Shown: piece by piece, positions 1-10,397 of the stretch
Position numbering within the stretch: position 1 is the stretch's first letter
How the letters are laid out: each line of letters opens with the position of its first letter
NCBI RefSeq assembly: GCF_006538165.1
Contig: NZ_BDLU01000029.1
Span: 1 to 64,000 of the forward strand
Direction: 5' to 3'
DNA length: 64,000 bases
Source: Komagataeibacter diospyri
GTDB taxonomy: Bacteria > Pseudomonadota > Alphaproteobacteria > Acetobacterales > Acetobacteraceae
Program-made: the position numbers and the translations under genes
The notes under the pieces: model-generated
Told to the model about the DNA's origin: nothing
Seen by the model: only the letters and a program-made list of their open reading frames with translations
Database searches by the model: none

Positions 1-140
1 GCCCCATGACCCTGCCCGACCGCTTCATCGATCACAACACCCAGGCCGCACAGTATCATGAGGCCGGGCTGGATGCGCCCGCCATTGTCGCCACCGCGCT
101 GTCCGCCCTTGGCGTGCCGCATTCGCGCCAGATGGCCTGA
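1..140 (+). CDS. dxs: 1-deoxy-D-xylulose-5-phosphate synthase, C-terminal fragment
   Basis: Only the last 45 or so codons are in the window; the gene begins upstream. The readable frame (codons from position 3, stop TGA at 138-140) contains LPDRFIDHNTQAAQYHEAGL followed by a DAPAIVATAL segment, the typical end of the DXS transketolase C-terminal domain. DXS condenses pyruvate and glyceraldehyde-3-phosphate in the first step of the MEP isoprenoid pathway, in the cytoplasm. The TlyA-type gene follows 28 bp downstream on the same strand, and a dxs-tlyA order is common in alphaproteobacteria. Assignment rests on a short tail, so it is good but not certain. Confidence 0.8.
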   Translation, partial: PMTLPDRFIDHNTQAAQYHEAGLDAPAIVATALSALGVPHSRQMA

Positions 141-168
141 CGCAACCACGAAAAACGGGCACCTGCGC

Positions 169-912
169 ATGGCAAAACGTCGCGTCGATCAGATGCTGGT
201 GGACCGGGGACTGGTGGAAAGCCGTACCCGTGCGCAGGCGCTTATCATGGCCGGTCTGGTCCACACGCCCGACCGCCGCATTGACAAGGCCGGGGAACAG
301 ATTGCCGAGGACACGCCCCTGACCCTTAAGGGGCAGGACCATCCGTGGGTATCACGCGGCGGGATCAAGCTGGCGCACGGGCTGGCGCATTTCGACCTGT
401 CGCCCGCGGGCCTGACCTGTCTGGATGTTGGCGCGTCAACCGGCGGCTTTACCGATGTTCTGCTGCATGAAGGTGCGGCAAAGGTCTATGCCGTTGATGT
501 CGGCCATGGACAACTGGCATGGAAACTGCGCAGCAATACCGAACAGGTTGTCGTGCTGGAAAAGTGTAATGCCCGCGCGCTGGACACCTCCATCATCCCT
601 GATCCCATACAGGCGCTGGTATGTGACGCCAGCTTCATCGGCCTGCGCACAGTCCTGCCCGCGGGGCTGGATCTGTGCGTGCCGGGTGCATGGGCCATTG
701 CGCTGATAAAACCGCAGTTCGAGGCGGGACGTGACGCCGTGGGAGCCAAGGGCGTCGTGCGCGACCCGGCCGTGCATGAATCCGTGTGCCAGATGATCCA
801 TGAATGGTGGTCGGGCCTGCCGGGCTGGACCGTGCTGGGCATCGACCCCAGCCCGATCACCGGGCCGGAAGGCAACCGGGAATTCCTGATCGCAGCCCGC
901 AGGGACGGCTGA
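169..912 (+). CDS. tlyA: TlyA family rRNA (cytidine-2'-O)-methyltransferase
   Basis: This 247-residue protein has an N-terminal S4 RNA-binding domain (about residues 1-65, beginning MAKRRVDQMLVDRGLVESR) followed by an FtsJ/RrmJ-type methyltransferase fold. The SAM-binding loop DVGASTGGFTD lies at residues 86-96 and the KPQFE catalytic-region motif at 181-185. TlyA enzymes 2'-O-methylate 16S and/or 23S rRNA; older annotations call them hemolysin A. I chose the ATG at 169 because the S4 domain starts directly there; the frame stays open to position 58 but that extension overlaps the dxs end and has no family support. It probably forms an operon with dxs. Confidence 0.88.
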   Translation: MAKRRVDQMLVDRGLVESRTRAQALIMAGLVHTPDRRIDKAGEQIAEDTPLTLKGQDHPWVSRGGIKLAHGLAHFDLSPAGLTCLDVGASTGGFTDVLLHEGAAKVYAVDVGHGQLAWKLRSNTEQVVVLEKCNARALDTSIIPDPIQALVCDASFIGLRTVLPAGLDLCVPGAWAIALIKPQFEAGRDAVGAKGVVRDPAVHESVCQMIHEWWSGLPGWTVLGIDPSPITGPEGNREFLIAARRDG

Positions 913-1017
913 TCGGCAGTCGCATCCCCTGCCCCGCCTGTGCTACACAGACGGAAAAGAGCGGCAGAAACGCCCATTCCCTTCACAAATGACACGACGA
1001 ACATAGGCAGCACCGGT

Positions 1018-2262
1018 ATGTCCGCAGCCCCCGTAATCTCACCTTCCCGGTCACGCGACGGGACGGCGGCCTCGCTTCTGAATGACGAGGAACGCACGCG
1101 CATCCGTGCGAAATCCGCGCAGTTCGCGCCACCTGCCGCCGCCCTGCCCGATGGCAGGCGCGACCTTGTGGGCCTGTCGCGTGAGGAACTGACGGACATC
1201 ATGGTGGAAATTGGCGAAAAGCCATTCCGCACCAAGCAGTTGTGGCACTGGATCTATCATCAGGGCGCCACCGATTTTTCGCGCATGAGTTCCATTGCCC
1301 GCCCGTTGCAGGAAAAGCTGGCCGAACGCTTCATTGTCGGTCGTCCCGGCGTGGTGACAGAGCAGACATCACAGGATTCCACGCGTAAATTCCTGTTCCG
1401 TTTCCGCGACGGGCAGGAAGCCGAGACCGTGTATATCCCCGACCGGCAGGAAGATCGCGGGGCGGTATGCATTTCATCGCAGGTGGGCTGCACGCTGTCA
1501 TGCACTTTCTGCCATACCGGCACGCAGGCGCTGGTACGCAATCTGGGGGCTGCGGAAATCGTGGGGCAGTTCATGGCTGCCCGCGACAGCTATGGCGAAT
1601 GGCCCAGTCCGAAAGGTGATACGCCGCGCCTGCTGTCCACCATCGTGCTGATGGGCATGGGCGAGCCGCTGTACAATTACGACAACGTGGCCAAGGCCAT
1701 GCGCATCATCATGGACGGCGAGGGCATTGGCCTGTCGCGCCGGCGCATCACGCTGTCCACGTCTGGCGTGGTGCCGATGATGGACCAGTGTGGTGCGGAA
1801 CTGGGCATCAATCTGGCCGTATCGCTGCACGCCGTGCGCGATGACCTGCGCGACGAAATCGTGCCGCTGAACCGTAAATACCCGATCAGGGAGGTCATCG
1901 CCGCCTGCCGCCGTTATCCCGCTGCCAGCAATGCCCGGCGCATCACGTTCGAATACATCATGCTGCGTGGCATCAATGACAGCGAGGCCGATGCCCGCGA
2001 ACTGGTGCGTCTGATTTCGGGCATTCCGGCCAAGGTCAACCTGATCCCGTTCAACCCGTGGCCGGGCAGCAGCTACAGGCCATCAACGCGTGAGCAGCTG
2101 GAACGCTTTGCAAACATCGTGATGGATGCGGGCTTCGCCTCGCCCATCCGCATGCCACGCGGGCGCGACATTCTGGCTGCGTGCGGCCAGTTGCGCACCG
2201 AAAGCCAGCGCCTGCGCCGCGCGGGACGGCCGGACACCACGCCGGGCGCTGCCGGGGCGTAA
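1018..2262 (+). CDS. rlmN: 23S rRNA (adenine2503-C2) / tRNA A37 methyltransferase RlmN
   Basis: A radical-SAM methyl synthase of 414 residues that methylates C2 of A2503 in 23S rRNA and A37 of some tRNAs. The iron-sulfur cluster motif CxxxCxxC is visible as GCTLSCTFCHTG, with C158, C162 and C165. The GEPLYNYDNV segment and the substrate-side ACGQL cysteine near the C terminus fit RlmN. The frame is open from 940, but the ATG at 1018 gives a normal family length, with a loosely conserved N-terminal tail of about 45 residues. It lies 105 bp after tlyA and 110 bp before argG on the same strand. Confidence 0.92.
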   Translation: MSAAPVISPSRSRDGTAASLLNDEERTRIRAKSAQFAPPAAALPDGRRDLVGLSREELTDIMVEIGEKPFRTKQLWHWIYHQGATDFSRMSSIARPLQEKLAERFIVGRPGVVTEQTSQDSTRKFLFRFRDGQEAETVYIPDRQEDRGAVCISSQVGCTLSCTFCHTGTQALVRNLGAAEIVGQFMAARDSYGEWPSPKGDTPRLLSTIVLMGMGEPLYNYDNVAKAMRIIMDGEGIGLSRRRITLSTSGVVPMMDQCGAELGINLAVSLHAVRDDLRDEIVPLNRKYPIREVIAACRRYPAASNARRITFEYIMLRGINDSEADARELVRLISGIPAKVNLIPFNPWPGSSYRPSTREQLERFANIVMDAGFASPIRMPRGRDILAACGQLRTESQRLRRAGRPDTTPGAAGA

Positions 2263-2372
2263 AAATCCGGCCTTATCTTCTGGTCGCCCGCGCCGTGGGA
2301 TGCTAGGAGGACATGCCGCCGGTTCACCCGGCAAAATGTTGTCCAAAGTTTTCTCGACAGGAGCGTTCTCCC

Positions 2373-3602
<1,230 letters not shown>

Positions 3603-3650
3603 GCATCCACCCGATCCTTCGTGTTCATTCCAACAACCTGCCGAGGTGTC

Positions 3651-4145
3651 ATGAAACGCTTTTCCCGTGTCATTCCCCTTCTCCTTGCCACAGCGGTGGC
3701 GCTGCCGCTTGCGGCATGCGGGGGCAAGCAGGATGACCAGCCAGAACTGACCCCGGCACAGTTCATGGACAACGTGCGCAAGCAGCCCGGCGTCAAGACC
3801 CTGCCGGACGGACTGGCCTACAAGGTCCTGAAATCCGGGCCGAAGGATGGCGCGCAGCCCACCATCAATGACAGCGTGATGGTCATATACGAAGGCCGCC
3901 TGCCTGATGGCGGCATTTTCGACAGTTCCGACCAGCACGGGCATGGCGCGTATATGCAGATGCCGCTGGAAATGGTCATCAAGGGCTGGCAGGAAGCCGT
4001 GCCCATGATGCATGTGGGTGATACATGGATGCTGTACGTGCCGCCAGAGCTGGGTTACGGGCACAAATCCATGGGCATCATCCAGCCTGACAGCCCGCTG
4101 ATCTTCAAGATACAGCTTCTGGGCGTCTCCCCCGGCGGCCATTAA
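3651..4145 (+). CDS. FKBP-type peptidyl-prolyl cis-trans isomerase, lipoprotein
   Basis: A 164-residue exported isomerase. The N terminus MKRFSRVIPLLLATAVALP is a lipoprotein signal peptide with lipobox LAAC and lipidated Cys23. The mature part carries an FKBP domain: VMVIYEGRLPDGGIFDSSD, the core VIKGWQEAVPMMHVGD, and the YVPPELGYG loop. It probably assists folding of periplasmic or outer-membrane proteins. The start at 3651 is chosen because the signal peptide begins there; an upstream in-frame ATG at 3621 would bury it. A strong rho-independent terminator follows at 4154-4189. Confidence 0.9.
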   Translation: MKRFSRVIPLLLATAVALPLAACGGKQDDQPELTPAQFMDNVRKQPGVKTLPDGLAYKVLKSGPKDGAQPTINDSVMVIYEGRLPDGGIFDSSDQHGHGAYMQMPLEMVIKGWQEAVPMMHVGDTWMLYVPPELGYGHKSMGIIQPDSPLIFKIQLLGVSPGGH

Positions 4146-4153
4146 GGCATGCA

Positions 4154-4189
4154 GGGCCATTCTCCCGGTTGGGGGAATGGCCCTTTTTT
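4154..4189 (+). terminator. Rho-independent terminator after the FKBP gene
   Basis: The stem GGGCCATTCTCCC / GGGGGAATGGCCC with a short GGTT-like loop is followed at once by six Ts. It starts 8 bp after the FKBP stop codon. Confidence 0.85.
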
Positions 4190-4224
4190 CATGACATAGC
4201 GGGACAGGAAACCGGACAACCGAC

Positions 4225-4713
4225 ATGGGTATTGGGACCGGGCGCATGGCGTCCGTACTGCGTGGGGGCTGCATGGTGGCCACCATGATGCTGCTGACGG
4301 CCTGCACGCGCCATGGGCAGGAAGGCTATGCACGTTACCGCACCAATTGCGGCATCTGCCACCATGGCGGCGAAGGGATGAAGGGCGAGATCCCGCCCGT
4401 ATCCGGCCGGGTGGACAGGATCGCCGCAACGCCGGAAGGCAAGCAGTACCTCATGCACGTGCTGCTGAACGGGCTGAATGGCCCGCTGCAGATTGATGGC
4501 GTGCGCTACAACTTCTCCATGCCGCCGTTCCGCGCCCACCTGTCGGATGTGGAAATCGCCTCCATCCTCAGTTATCTGGCCACACGCGGCGACACCCGCC
4601 CCATCCCGGTATTCACGCCTGAAGAAGTGGCAGCCGAACGCGCCCGCCCCCTGACCACCACCATGGTGGCGGAAGAACGCCGCCGCCTTGACGCCATTCA
4701 CCCCCTGCCCTGA
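4225..4713 (+). CDS. Small c-type cytochrome, probable lipoprotein
   Basis: A 162-residue exported protein with one haem-c attachment motif CGICH (C42, C45, H46). The N-terminal hydrophobic stretch ends in LLTAC (Cys27), which looks like a lipobox, so the protein may be anchored to a membrane by lipid. A distal Met ligand candidate lies in YNFSMPPF, followed by SDVEIASILSYL, typical of the last helix of class I cytochrome c. Its partner is not shown; in acetic acid bacteria such cytochromes often accept electrons from periplasmic dehydrogenases, but that is inference. The start could be 4225 or the ATG at 4246. Confidence 0.82.
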   Translation: MGIGTGRMASVLRGGCMVATMMLLTACTRHGQEGYARYRTNCGICHHGGEGMKGEIPPVSGRVDRIAATPEGKQYLMHVLLNGLNGPLQIDGVRYNFSMPPFRAHLSDVEIASILSYLATRGDTRPIPVFTPEEVAAERARPLTTTMVAEERRRLDAIHPLP

Positions 4714-4761
4714 CAACCCGGCACCTTGACCTGCACGGGCAAAAAAACGGAAAATACCTTC

Positions 4762-5757
4762 ATGCAACGCCTATTTTCCGGCATCCAGCCGACCGGTATC
4801 CCGCAGCTTGGCAATTACCTTGGTGCAATACGCAACTGGGTTGCGCTGCAGCGTGATCATGAATGTATCTTCTGCCTGGTGGACATGCACGCCATCACCA
4901 CATGGCAGGACCCTGCGGTGCTGCGCCAGCAGACCCTGGCGCAGACAGCGGTCCTGCTGGCGTCGGGCGTCGATGTGCAGAAACATATCCTGTTCAACCA
5001 GTCCGCCGTCAGCGCCCATGCGCGGCTGGGATGGATTTTCAACTGTGTCGCGCGTATCGGCTGGCTCAACCGCATGACGCAGTTCAAGGACAAGGCCGGC
5101 AAGGACCGTGAAAAGCATTCCGCCGGCCTGTATGTCTATCCTGACCTCATGGCCGCCGACATCATGGCGTACAAAGCCACGGTCGTGCCGGTGGGTGATG
5201 ACCAGAAGCAGCATCTTGAACTGACCAACGACATTGCCCAGAAATTCAACCATGATTACGGGACCGAATTTTTCCCGCAGGTCGAGGCCCTGATCCCGCC
5301 GCAGGGTGCGCGCGTCATGAGCCTGCGTGACGGCACCAAGAAAATGTCCAAATCCGATCCCTCCGCCCAGAGCCGGATCGAGATGACGGATAATGCTGAC
5401 GCCATTGCCAACAAGATCAAGCGCGCCAAGACCGATTCCGAACCCCTGCCGTCCGAGGAAGCAGGTCTTGAAAACCGGCCCGAGGCCCGCAACCTTGTCA
5501 CCATCTACGCCACGCTGTCCGGCCGGACGGTCGCCGACGTGCTGACGCAGTTTGGCGGTCAGGGTTTCGGTCCATTCAAGACTGCGCTGAGTGACGTGGT
5601 GGTAGCCGCGATCGACCCCATTGCGACGGAAACCGGACGCCTGCTGAAGGAACCCGGCTTTTTGTGTGACACGCTGCGCGATGGTGCGGACCGGGCGCGC
5701 GCCATTGCCGAGCCGATTGTATCGGAAGCAGAATCCCTGATCGGCTTCCTGAAGTAA
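4762..5757 (+). CDS. trpS: Tryptophanyl-tRNA synthetase
   Basis: A class I aminoacyl-tRNA synthetase of 331 residues charging tRNA-Trp. The HIGH-like motif appears as PTGIPQLGN (residues 10-18) and the KMSKS loop at residues 194-198. QFKDKAGK and [15 protein letters not shown] match the bacterial TrpS core. The ATG at 4762 opens directly into the conserved [12 protein letters not shown] start. yjbQ follows 17 bp downstream and is probably cotranscribed. Confidence 0.95.
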   Translation: MQRLFSGIQPTGIPQLGNYLGAIRNWVALQRDHECIFCLVDMHAITTWQDPAVLRQQTLAQTAVLLASGVDVQKHILFNQSAVSAHARLGWIFNCVARIGWLNRMTQFKDKAGKDREKHSAGLYVYPDLMAADIMAYKATVVPVGDDQKQHLELTNDIAQKFNHDYGTEFFPQVEALIPPQGARVMSLRDGTKKMSKSDPSAQSRIEMTDNADAIANKIKRAKTDSEPLPSEEAGLENRPEARNLVTIYATLSGRTVADVLTQFGGQGFGPFKTALSDVVVAAIDPIATETGRLLKEPGFLCDTLRDGADRARAIAEPIVSEAESLIGFLK

Positions 5758-5774
5758 GCACGAAAGGTGGTACC

Positions 5775-6194
5775 ATGCGGCAGGAACTGCACAGCCTGCA
5801 AATTATGACCCGGGGCAAGGGACTGGTTCCGATCGACCGGCCGGTTCTGGACTGGGTGGAGCAGAGCGGGATCGAAACCGGCCTGCTGACGCTATGGTGC
5901 CGCCATACCTCCGCATCGCTGGTGGTGCAGGAAAATGCTGACCCTACGGTGCGCACGGATATCGAACGGTATTTCGAAACCCTCGTGCCCGAACAGCCGG
6001 GACGTTACATCCATGATGATGAAGGGCCGGACGACATGCCAGCCCATTTGCGCGCCATGCTGACCAATACCCAGCTTTCCATCCCCGTGGCGGATGGACG
6101 ACCGGTTCTGGGCATGTGGCAGGGACTGTACCTGTTTGAACACCGTGCACGCCCACACCGGCGGGAAATCGCGCTGCACCTGATTGGTGACTGA
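5775..6194 (+). CDS. yjbQ: YjbQ/UPF0047 family protein
   Basis: A 139-residue protein of the YjbQ (UPF0047) family. Conserved features are LLTLWCRHTSASLVVQENADP and the C-terminal GMWQGLYLFEHRARPHRRE. Members are sometimes annotated as secondary thiamine-phosphate synthase because they can do this weakly in vitro; the physiological role is not settled. The start at 5775 has a good GAAAGGTGG ribosome site. It lies just after trpS, so it is probably read through from that promoter. Repeat copy A lies downstream. Confidence 0.88.
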   Translation: MRQELHSLQIMTRGKGLVPIDRPVLDWVEQSGIETGLLTLWCRHTSASLVVQENADPTVRTDIERYFETLVPEQPGRYIHDDEGPDDMPAHLRAMLTNTQLSIPVADGRPVLGMWQGLYLFEHRARPHRREIALHLIGD

Positions 6195-6269
6195 CGGCAC
6201 ACTGGCAATCATGATGCCCCGTGAACGGCATGAGGGCGATCATTTTCTGCCCGCGACATATTCGGCAAA

Positions 6270-6346
6270 GGGTGCTTTTTTCAGGAATACGGCGTTTTCT
6301 GAAGCTTCCTGAGAAACGCTTTACCAAAAACTTTTATTGTTTATCA
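6270..6346 (+). repeat. Dispersed 3'-end palindromic repeat, copy A
   Basis: One copy of the window-wide repeat, reading GGGTGC-T6-CAGG on the near side and ending ACCAAAAACTTTTAT plus a TTGTTTATCA flank. Hairpin 1 is degenerate here (the GCCGCC arm has lost bases), while the second hairpin and far arm are clearer. It lies between convergent yjbQ and the S-formylglutathione hydrolase gene and is oriented in the sense of yjbQ. Confidence 0.7.
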
Positions 6347-6400
6347 GCACGTTGTTTTCAACATGCGCGGCCATGCCCGACCCGCACGAAAACAGGGCGA

Positions 6401-6424
6401 CCGGTGCATATACCCATGCACCGG
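6401..6424 (-). terminator. Hairpin downstream of the fghA-type gene
   Basis: A perfect 9-bp inverted repeat CCGGTGCAT / ATGCACCGG with a 6-base loop, 33 bp beyond the stop of the minus-strand hydrolase gene. No strong T-run follows directly, so it may be a weak terminator or only a transcript-stabilising hairpin. Confidence 0.45.
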
Positions 6425-6456
6425 CACACCGGGTCCGCTGCTCCCCGGACAGGGGA

Positions 6457-7311
6457 TCACGCCGCGTTCAGGATGGCAGCGTGATGGTCGATATGATCGG
6501 CAATGAACGACTGGACGAACCAGTAGGAATGGTCGTAGCGCGGATGCACGCGCAGGCGTAACCCCTGTCCTGCCGCACCGGCTGCCGCCGCCAGCAGTTC
6601 GGGTTTGAGCTGGTCATGCAGGAACTGATCGGCTTCCCCCTGGTCCACCAGAATTTCGGTGGGATGGGTATGCCCCGCTTCCAGCAGCAGGGTCGCATCA
6701 TGCCGCGCCCATGTGGCGCGATCGGGACCGAGATAGGTGGCGAACGCCTTTTCCCCCCATGGCACGATGGCAGGATGGCAGATCGGGGCAAAAGCCGAAA
6801 CCGATTTCCATGCGTCCGGCGCACGCAAGGCATGGACCAGCGCGCCATGCCCGCCCATGGAATGCCCCATGATGCCACGCCGCGTGCCATCAATAGCAAA
6901 CACGCCCTGCGTCAGTTCGGGCAGTTCATGGCTGACATAGGTGCCCATGCGGTAATGCTGCCGCCATGCGGACGTCGTGGCATCAAGGTAGAAGCCCGCC
7001 CCCGTGCCAAGATCATAGGCATCATCCTCCCCCGCAACACCCGCACCCCGTGGCGAGGTATCGGGAGCTACCAGAGCGATGCCGTGCCGGGCTGCGAAAC
7101 GCACGGCATTGGACTTGATCAGAAAGGTTTCCTGCGTGCAGGTCAGGCCGGCCAGCACATGGATGACGGGCACGCGTTCACCCGCCAGCGCACGTTCGGG
7201 CAGGAACACGCCAAAACGCGCCTCCAGCCCAAGGCTTTCAGACGGATGGCTATAAAACCCGACCCGCCCGCCACAGCTTGCATGTTCCTCAAGCGTCGTG
7301 ATCGCGCCCAT
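6457..7311 (-). CDS. fghA: S-formylglutathione hydrolase
   Basis: Hydrolyses S-formylglutathione to formate and glutathione, the second step of glutathione-dependent formaldehyde detoxification. The alpha/beta-hydrolase nucleophile is in GHSMGGHGA (Ser151), with Asp228 in DQGEADQFL and His261 in PRYDHSYWF as the other triad residues. The 284-residue length fits the family. It starts 3 bp after the stop of the class III alcohol dehydrogenase gene, so the two form an operon carrying out consecutive steps. Confidence 0.94.
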   Translation of the reverse strand: MGAITTLEEHASCGGRVGFYSHPSESLGLEARFGVFLPERALAGERVPVIHVLAGLTCTQETFLIKSNAVRFAARHGIALVAPDTSPRGAGVAGEDDAYDLGTGAGFYLDATTSAWRQHYRMGTYVSHELPELTQGVFAIDGTRRGIMGHSMGGHGALVHALRAPDAWKSVSAFAPICHPAIVPWGEKAFATYLGPDRATWARHDATLLLEAGHTHPTEILVDQGEADQFLHDQLKPELLAAAAGAAGQGLRLRVHPRYDHSYWFVQSFIADHIDHHAAILNAA

Positions 7312-7314
7312 GCG

Positions 7315-8430
7315 TCAGAACTCGACAACCGTGCGGATGCTTTCACCCTTCGCCATCATATCGAACCCTTCGTTGATGCGCTCCAGCGGCAGCTTGTGGG
7401 TGATCAGGCTGTCGATATCGATGCGGTTTTCCATGAACCAGTCCACGATGCGCGGCACGTCAGTGCGTCCGCGCGCGCCACCAAAGGCGGATCCGATCCA
7501 CCGCCGCCCGGTCACAAGCTGGAACGGCCGCGTGCTGATTTCCTGACCGGCACCCGCGACCCCGATGATGGTGGAAACACCCCACCCACGATGCGCGCAT
7601 TCCAGCGCCTGCCGCATGAGTGTGGGGTTGCCGACGCATTCAAAGGAATAGTCCACGCCGCCGCCGGTCAGTTCCACAATATGGCCAACCAGATCGCCGT
7701 TGGGACCAAGGTCCCTGGGGTTGATGAAATCGGTCATGCCGAATTTGCGGGCAATGGCCTCACGTTCAGGGTTGATGTCAATGCCGATGATCCGTTCGGC
7801 ACCCACCATTTTCGCCCCCTGAATGACATTCAGCCCGATCCCGCCCAGGCCGAACACGGCAACCGTGCTGCCGGTCTCGACCTTGGCGGTGAACAGCACG
7901 GCACCGATTCCGGTGGTTACCCCGCAGCCGATATAGAATACCTTGTCAAACGGGGCATCTGAGCGGATCCTGGCCAGCGCGATTTCGGGCAGCACGGTAT
8001 AGTTGGCGAAAGTGGAACAGCCCATGTAATGATGGATCGGCTGTCCCCTGAATGAAAAGCGCGACGTGCCATCGGGCATCAGCCCCTTGCCCTGTGTCGA
8101 TCGGATGGCCGTGCACAGGTTGGTCTTGCGCGACAGGCAGGACTTACATTCCCGGCATTCGGGGGTGTAGAGCGGGATGACATGGTCGCCGGGCCTAAGA
8201 TGTTTCACACCCGCGCCAACTTCCACCACCACACCGGCCCCTTCATGGCCGAGGATGGCGGGAAACAGCCCCTCCGGGTCTGCACCCGACAGGGTGAACT
8301 TGTCAGTATGGCACAGCCCGGTGGCCTTGATCTCGACCAGTACCTCACCCGCGCGCGGGCCTTCAAGCTGCACGGTCTCGATTTCAAGTGGTTTGCCTGC
8401 CTCGAAAGCAACGGCTGCCCTTACGTCCAT
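7315..8430 (-). CDS. frmA: S-(hydroxymethyl)glutathione dehydrogenase / class III alcohol dehydrogenase
   Basis: A zinc-dependent NAD enzyme of 371 residues oxidising S-hydroxymethylglutathione (from formaldehyde) to S-formylglutathione. Catalytic zinc ligands C40 and H62 lie in [12 protein letters not shown] and GHEG, structural zinc ligands are C92, C95, C98 and C106, and the Rossmann motif [11 protein letters not shown] is present. The start at 8430 ([15 protein letters not shown]) matches the family; the open frame continues to 8682 but the extra residues are not family-like. It heads a two-gene operon with fghA, divergent from the bestrophin gene. Confidence 0.95.
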   Translation of the reverse strand: MDVRAAVAFEAGKPLEIETVQLEGPRAGEVLVEIKATGLCHTDKFTLSGADPEGLFPAILGHEGAGVVVEVGAGVKHLRPGDHVIPLYTPECRECKSCLSRKTNLCTAIRSTQGKGLMPDGTSRFSFRGQPIHHYMGCSTFANYTVLPEIALARIRSDAPFDKVFYIGCGVTTGIGAVLFTAKVETGSTVAVFGLGGIGLNVIQGAKMVGAERIIGIDINPEREAIARKFGMTDFINPRDLGPNGDLVGHIVELTGGGVDYSFECVGNPTLMRQALECAHRGWGVSTIIGVAGAGQEISTRPFQLVTGRRWIGSAFGGARGRTDVPRIVDWFMENRIDIDSLITHKLPLERINEGFDMMAKGESIRTVVEF

Positions 8431-8674
8431 GAACCCGGTCTTTCCTTCAATGCGCGGGCGTCCCCATGGGCGCGCCCCTGTTACGTAACGATTAAGAGCA
8501 TCATCGGCACCGGCGTCAATGTCATGCAGCCATGCGGAACCTGACGATATTTTCAGTGACAAAACATGCCACCCGCCCATGCATGGTCCCGCAACCACGC
8601 TCCAATGTGATAAGCGGCAGGGGGGACCCGGTGACGGATCCCCGGATTTTCTCCAGACATACCGGGATGCTTGC

Positions 8675-9550
8675 ATGGTCATTGATCGCAGAATTGGTTT
8701 GTGGATCCTGCTTCGCGAAAGCGCGCTGTCACTGGTTTTCCTGTGCGCGTGGGACGTGGTGGTCGTGGTGATGTTCCAGATCTTCCATCAGGAATGGATG
8801 GAACAGCCGACCCTGCCCATATCGCTGATCGGCTCGGCGCTGGTGCTGTTCATGAGCTTCCGCAACAACACCGCTTACAACCGCTGGTGGGAAGGGCGCA
8901 CCCTGTGGGGGGCGGTCACCAACAACAGCCGGTCCTTCGCCCGGCAGGCGGGCACGATCCTGCGCGGGTGCCCCGATCTGGCCCGTGCCATGGCGGCCTA
9001 TCCCTATGCCCTGCGCGGCGCGCTGGGGCGGCTGGACGCAACGGACGACATCATGCGCCTGCTGCCCGATTCCATGAAACCGGGCATCGCGGGGAAGGTG
9101 AACATCCCTGCCGCTATCCTGTTCGAAATCGGGCTGCGGGTGGATGCGGAATCACGCAGGCTGGGCATAGACGGCGCGCTGCAGGGACAGATCGACCGTA
9201 TCCTGTCGGATATGAGCAACGCGCAGGGCGGCCTGGAGCGTATCCGCAATACACCGCTTGCCATCCAGTTTTCGGTCCTGCCAAAGGTGGTGGCGGTGGT
9301 GTTCTGCATCATCCTGCCGCTGTCCATGGTTCAGACGCTGGGATGGATCACGCCACTGGGGTCATCGCTGGTGGGGCTGCTGTTCGTCGCACTGGACAAA
9401 ATCGGAAACGACCTGCAGGACCCCTTCAGCGCGACACCGCATGGCATGCCGATGCTGGCCATTTCACGCACGATCGAAATCGACCTGATGCAGTCCTGCG
9501 GCCTGCCCGCGCCACCACCGCTGACGCCCGTGCGCGGCATACAGGCGTGA
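8675..9550 (+). CDS. Bestrophin-like (UPF0187/YneE) ion channel family protein
   Basis: A 291-residue integral membrane protein. Two hydrophobic segments near the N terminus ([23 protein letters not shown] and [16 protein letters not shown]) are followed by the family signature [21 protein letters not shown] second hydrophobic pair lies at about residues 205-250, and [12 protein letters not shown] near the end is typical. Bacterial bestrophin homologues form pentameric channels, cation-selective in the case studied. The physiological role here is unknown. I prefer the ATG at 8675; the frame is open back to 8519 but that N terminus has no family resemblance. Confidence 0.85.
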   Translation: MVIDRRIGLWILLRESALSLVFLCAWDVVVVVMFQIFHQEWMEQPTLPISLIGSALVLFMSFRNNTAYNRWWEGRTLWGAVTNNSRSFARQAGTILRGCPDLARAMAAYPYALRGALGRLDATDDIMRLLPDSMKPGIAGKVNIPAAILFEIGLRVDAESRRLGIDGALQGQIDRILSDMSNAQGGLERIRNTPLAIQFSVLPKVVAVVFCIILPLSMVQTLGWITPLGSSLVGLLFVALDKIGNDLQDPFSATPHGMPMLAISRTIEIDLMQSCGLPAPPPLTPVRGIQA

Positions 9551-9624
9551 CGCGCGGCACCTGATGGCCCACCCTGCCCGATGCCATATGAAGGAATCAG
9601 GACAGAACGCCAGATTTATGCTAT

Positions 9625-10230
9625 ATGCATGGCATGAGCATGTTCAGAACCACCCAGAAGGGCACTGTGACCGATGCAATGGCACGGACGGCCGCAGCTG
9701 CCACGGCAGCCGAAGCAAAGTCCAGCAAGGCCGTAAAAGACGAGGATCCATTCCGTGAGGGCGACGCCATCGTCTATGCAGCGCATGGCGTTGGCCGTGT
9801 TGACCGGATTGGCGTTGACGAAATCGCGGGCACCAAGCTGGAAATGATCCAGATCTCCTTTCCCGGCAACCAGATGACGCTGCGCATCCCGCTGTCCAAG
9901 GCGCGCAAGTCGGGCCTGCGCAAGATCGTATCAAGGGAAATCGTGGACAAGGCGATGGCCATCATCAAGGGCAAGCCGCATGTCAGCCGTGGCATGTGGG
10001 CGCGCCGCGCGGTCGCCTATCAGGAAAAGATCAATTCCGGCGATCTGGTGCAGATTGCCGAGGTGCTGCGTGACCTGCGCCGCAATGTGGACAGCCTTGA
10101 TGGCAGCTTCAGCGAACGCAAGCTGTTCGAGGCGGCACAGGAACGCTTCGTGGCCGAAGTCGCCGTACTGGAAGGCAAGGAACCGACCGAAGTCCTCGAA
10201 AAGCTGACCGAGGTCATGAAGGCGGCCTGA
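9625..10230 (+). CDS. carD: CarD family transcriptional regulator
   Basis: Contains the CarD/TRCF RNA-polymerase-interaction domain starting near residue 43 (FREGDAIVYAAHGVGRVDRI) and a helical C-terminal domain with RMWARR-like and NSGDLVQIAEVLRDL segments. CarD binds the RNA polymerase beta subunit and stabilises open promoter complexes at many promoters. The first ~40 residues are Ala-rich and low-complexity. Starts are possible at 9625, 9634, 9640 or 9679; none has a clear ribosome site, so the N terminus is uncertain. A GC-rich hairpin follows the stop. Confidence 0.9.
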   Translation: MHGMSMFRTTQKGTVTDAMARTAAAATAAEAKSSKAVKDEDPFREGDAIVYAAHGVGRVDRIGVDEIAGTKLEMIQISFPGNQMTLRIPLSKARKSGLRKIVSREIVDKAMAIIKGKPHVSRGMWARRAVAYQEKINSGDLVQIAEVLRDLRRNVDSLDGSFSERKLFEAAQERFVAEVAVLEGKEPTEVLEKLTEVMKAA

Positions 10231-10266
10231 TTGCTCCGTCTTTTCCCCTGAACCCCCAACCCGATG

Positions 10267-10290
10267 CCGCCGGCCCCTGTGCCGGCGGTT
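10267..10290 (+). terminator. Hairpin after carD
   Basis: Stem CCGCCGGC / GCCGGCGG with a CCCTGT loop, followed by TTCT. It lies 36 bp after the carD stop. The T-run is short, so it is a plausible but not perfect intrinsic terminator. Confidence 0.6.
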
Positions 10291-10306
10291 CTGATTCAGG
10301 ACACAA

Positions 10307-10397
10307 ACGTTTTTGGTACAGCTTTTTTCAAAAAGCTGCAAAGGACGCCGCCTTTTTGAAAAAAAGGCAGAACCCAGAAACTTTCATTATTTATCAA
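10307..10397 (-). repeat. Dispersed 3'-end palindromic repeat, copy B
   Basis: A near-complete copy. On the + strand it reads GTTTTTGGTACAGC-T-run, hairpin 2, then GCCGCCTTTTTGAAAAAAAGGC, then AACCCAGAAACTTTC. In the sense of the minus-strand MFS gene the order is the standard one (GGGT arm, GC-rich hairpin, AGCTT hairpin, far arm). Its near flank TGATAAATAA overlaps the last codons of the MFS gene and includes its stop. Confidence 0.85.
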
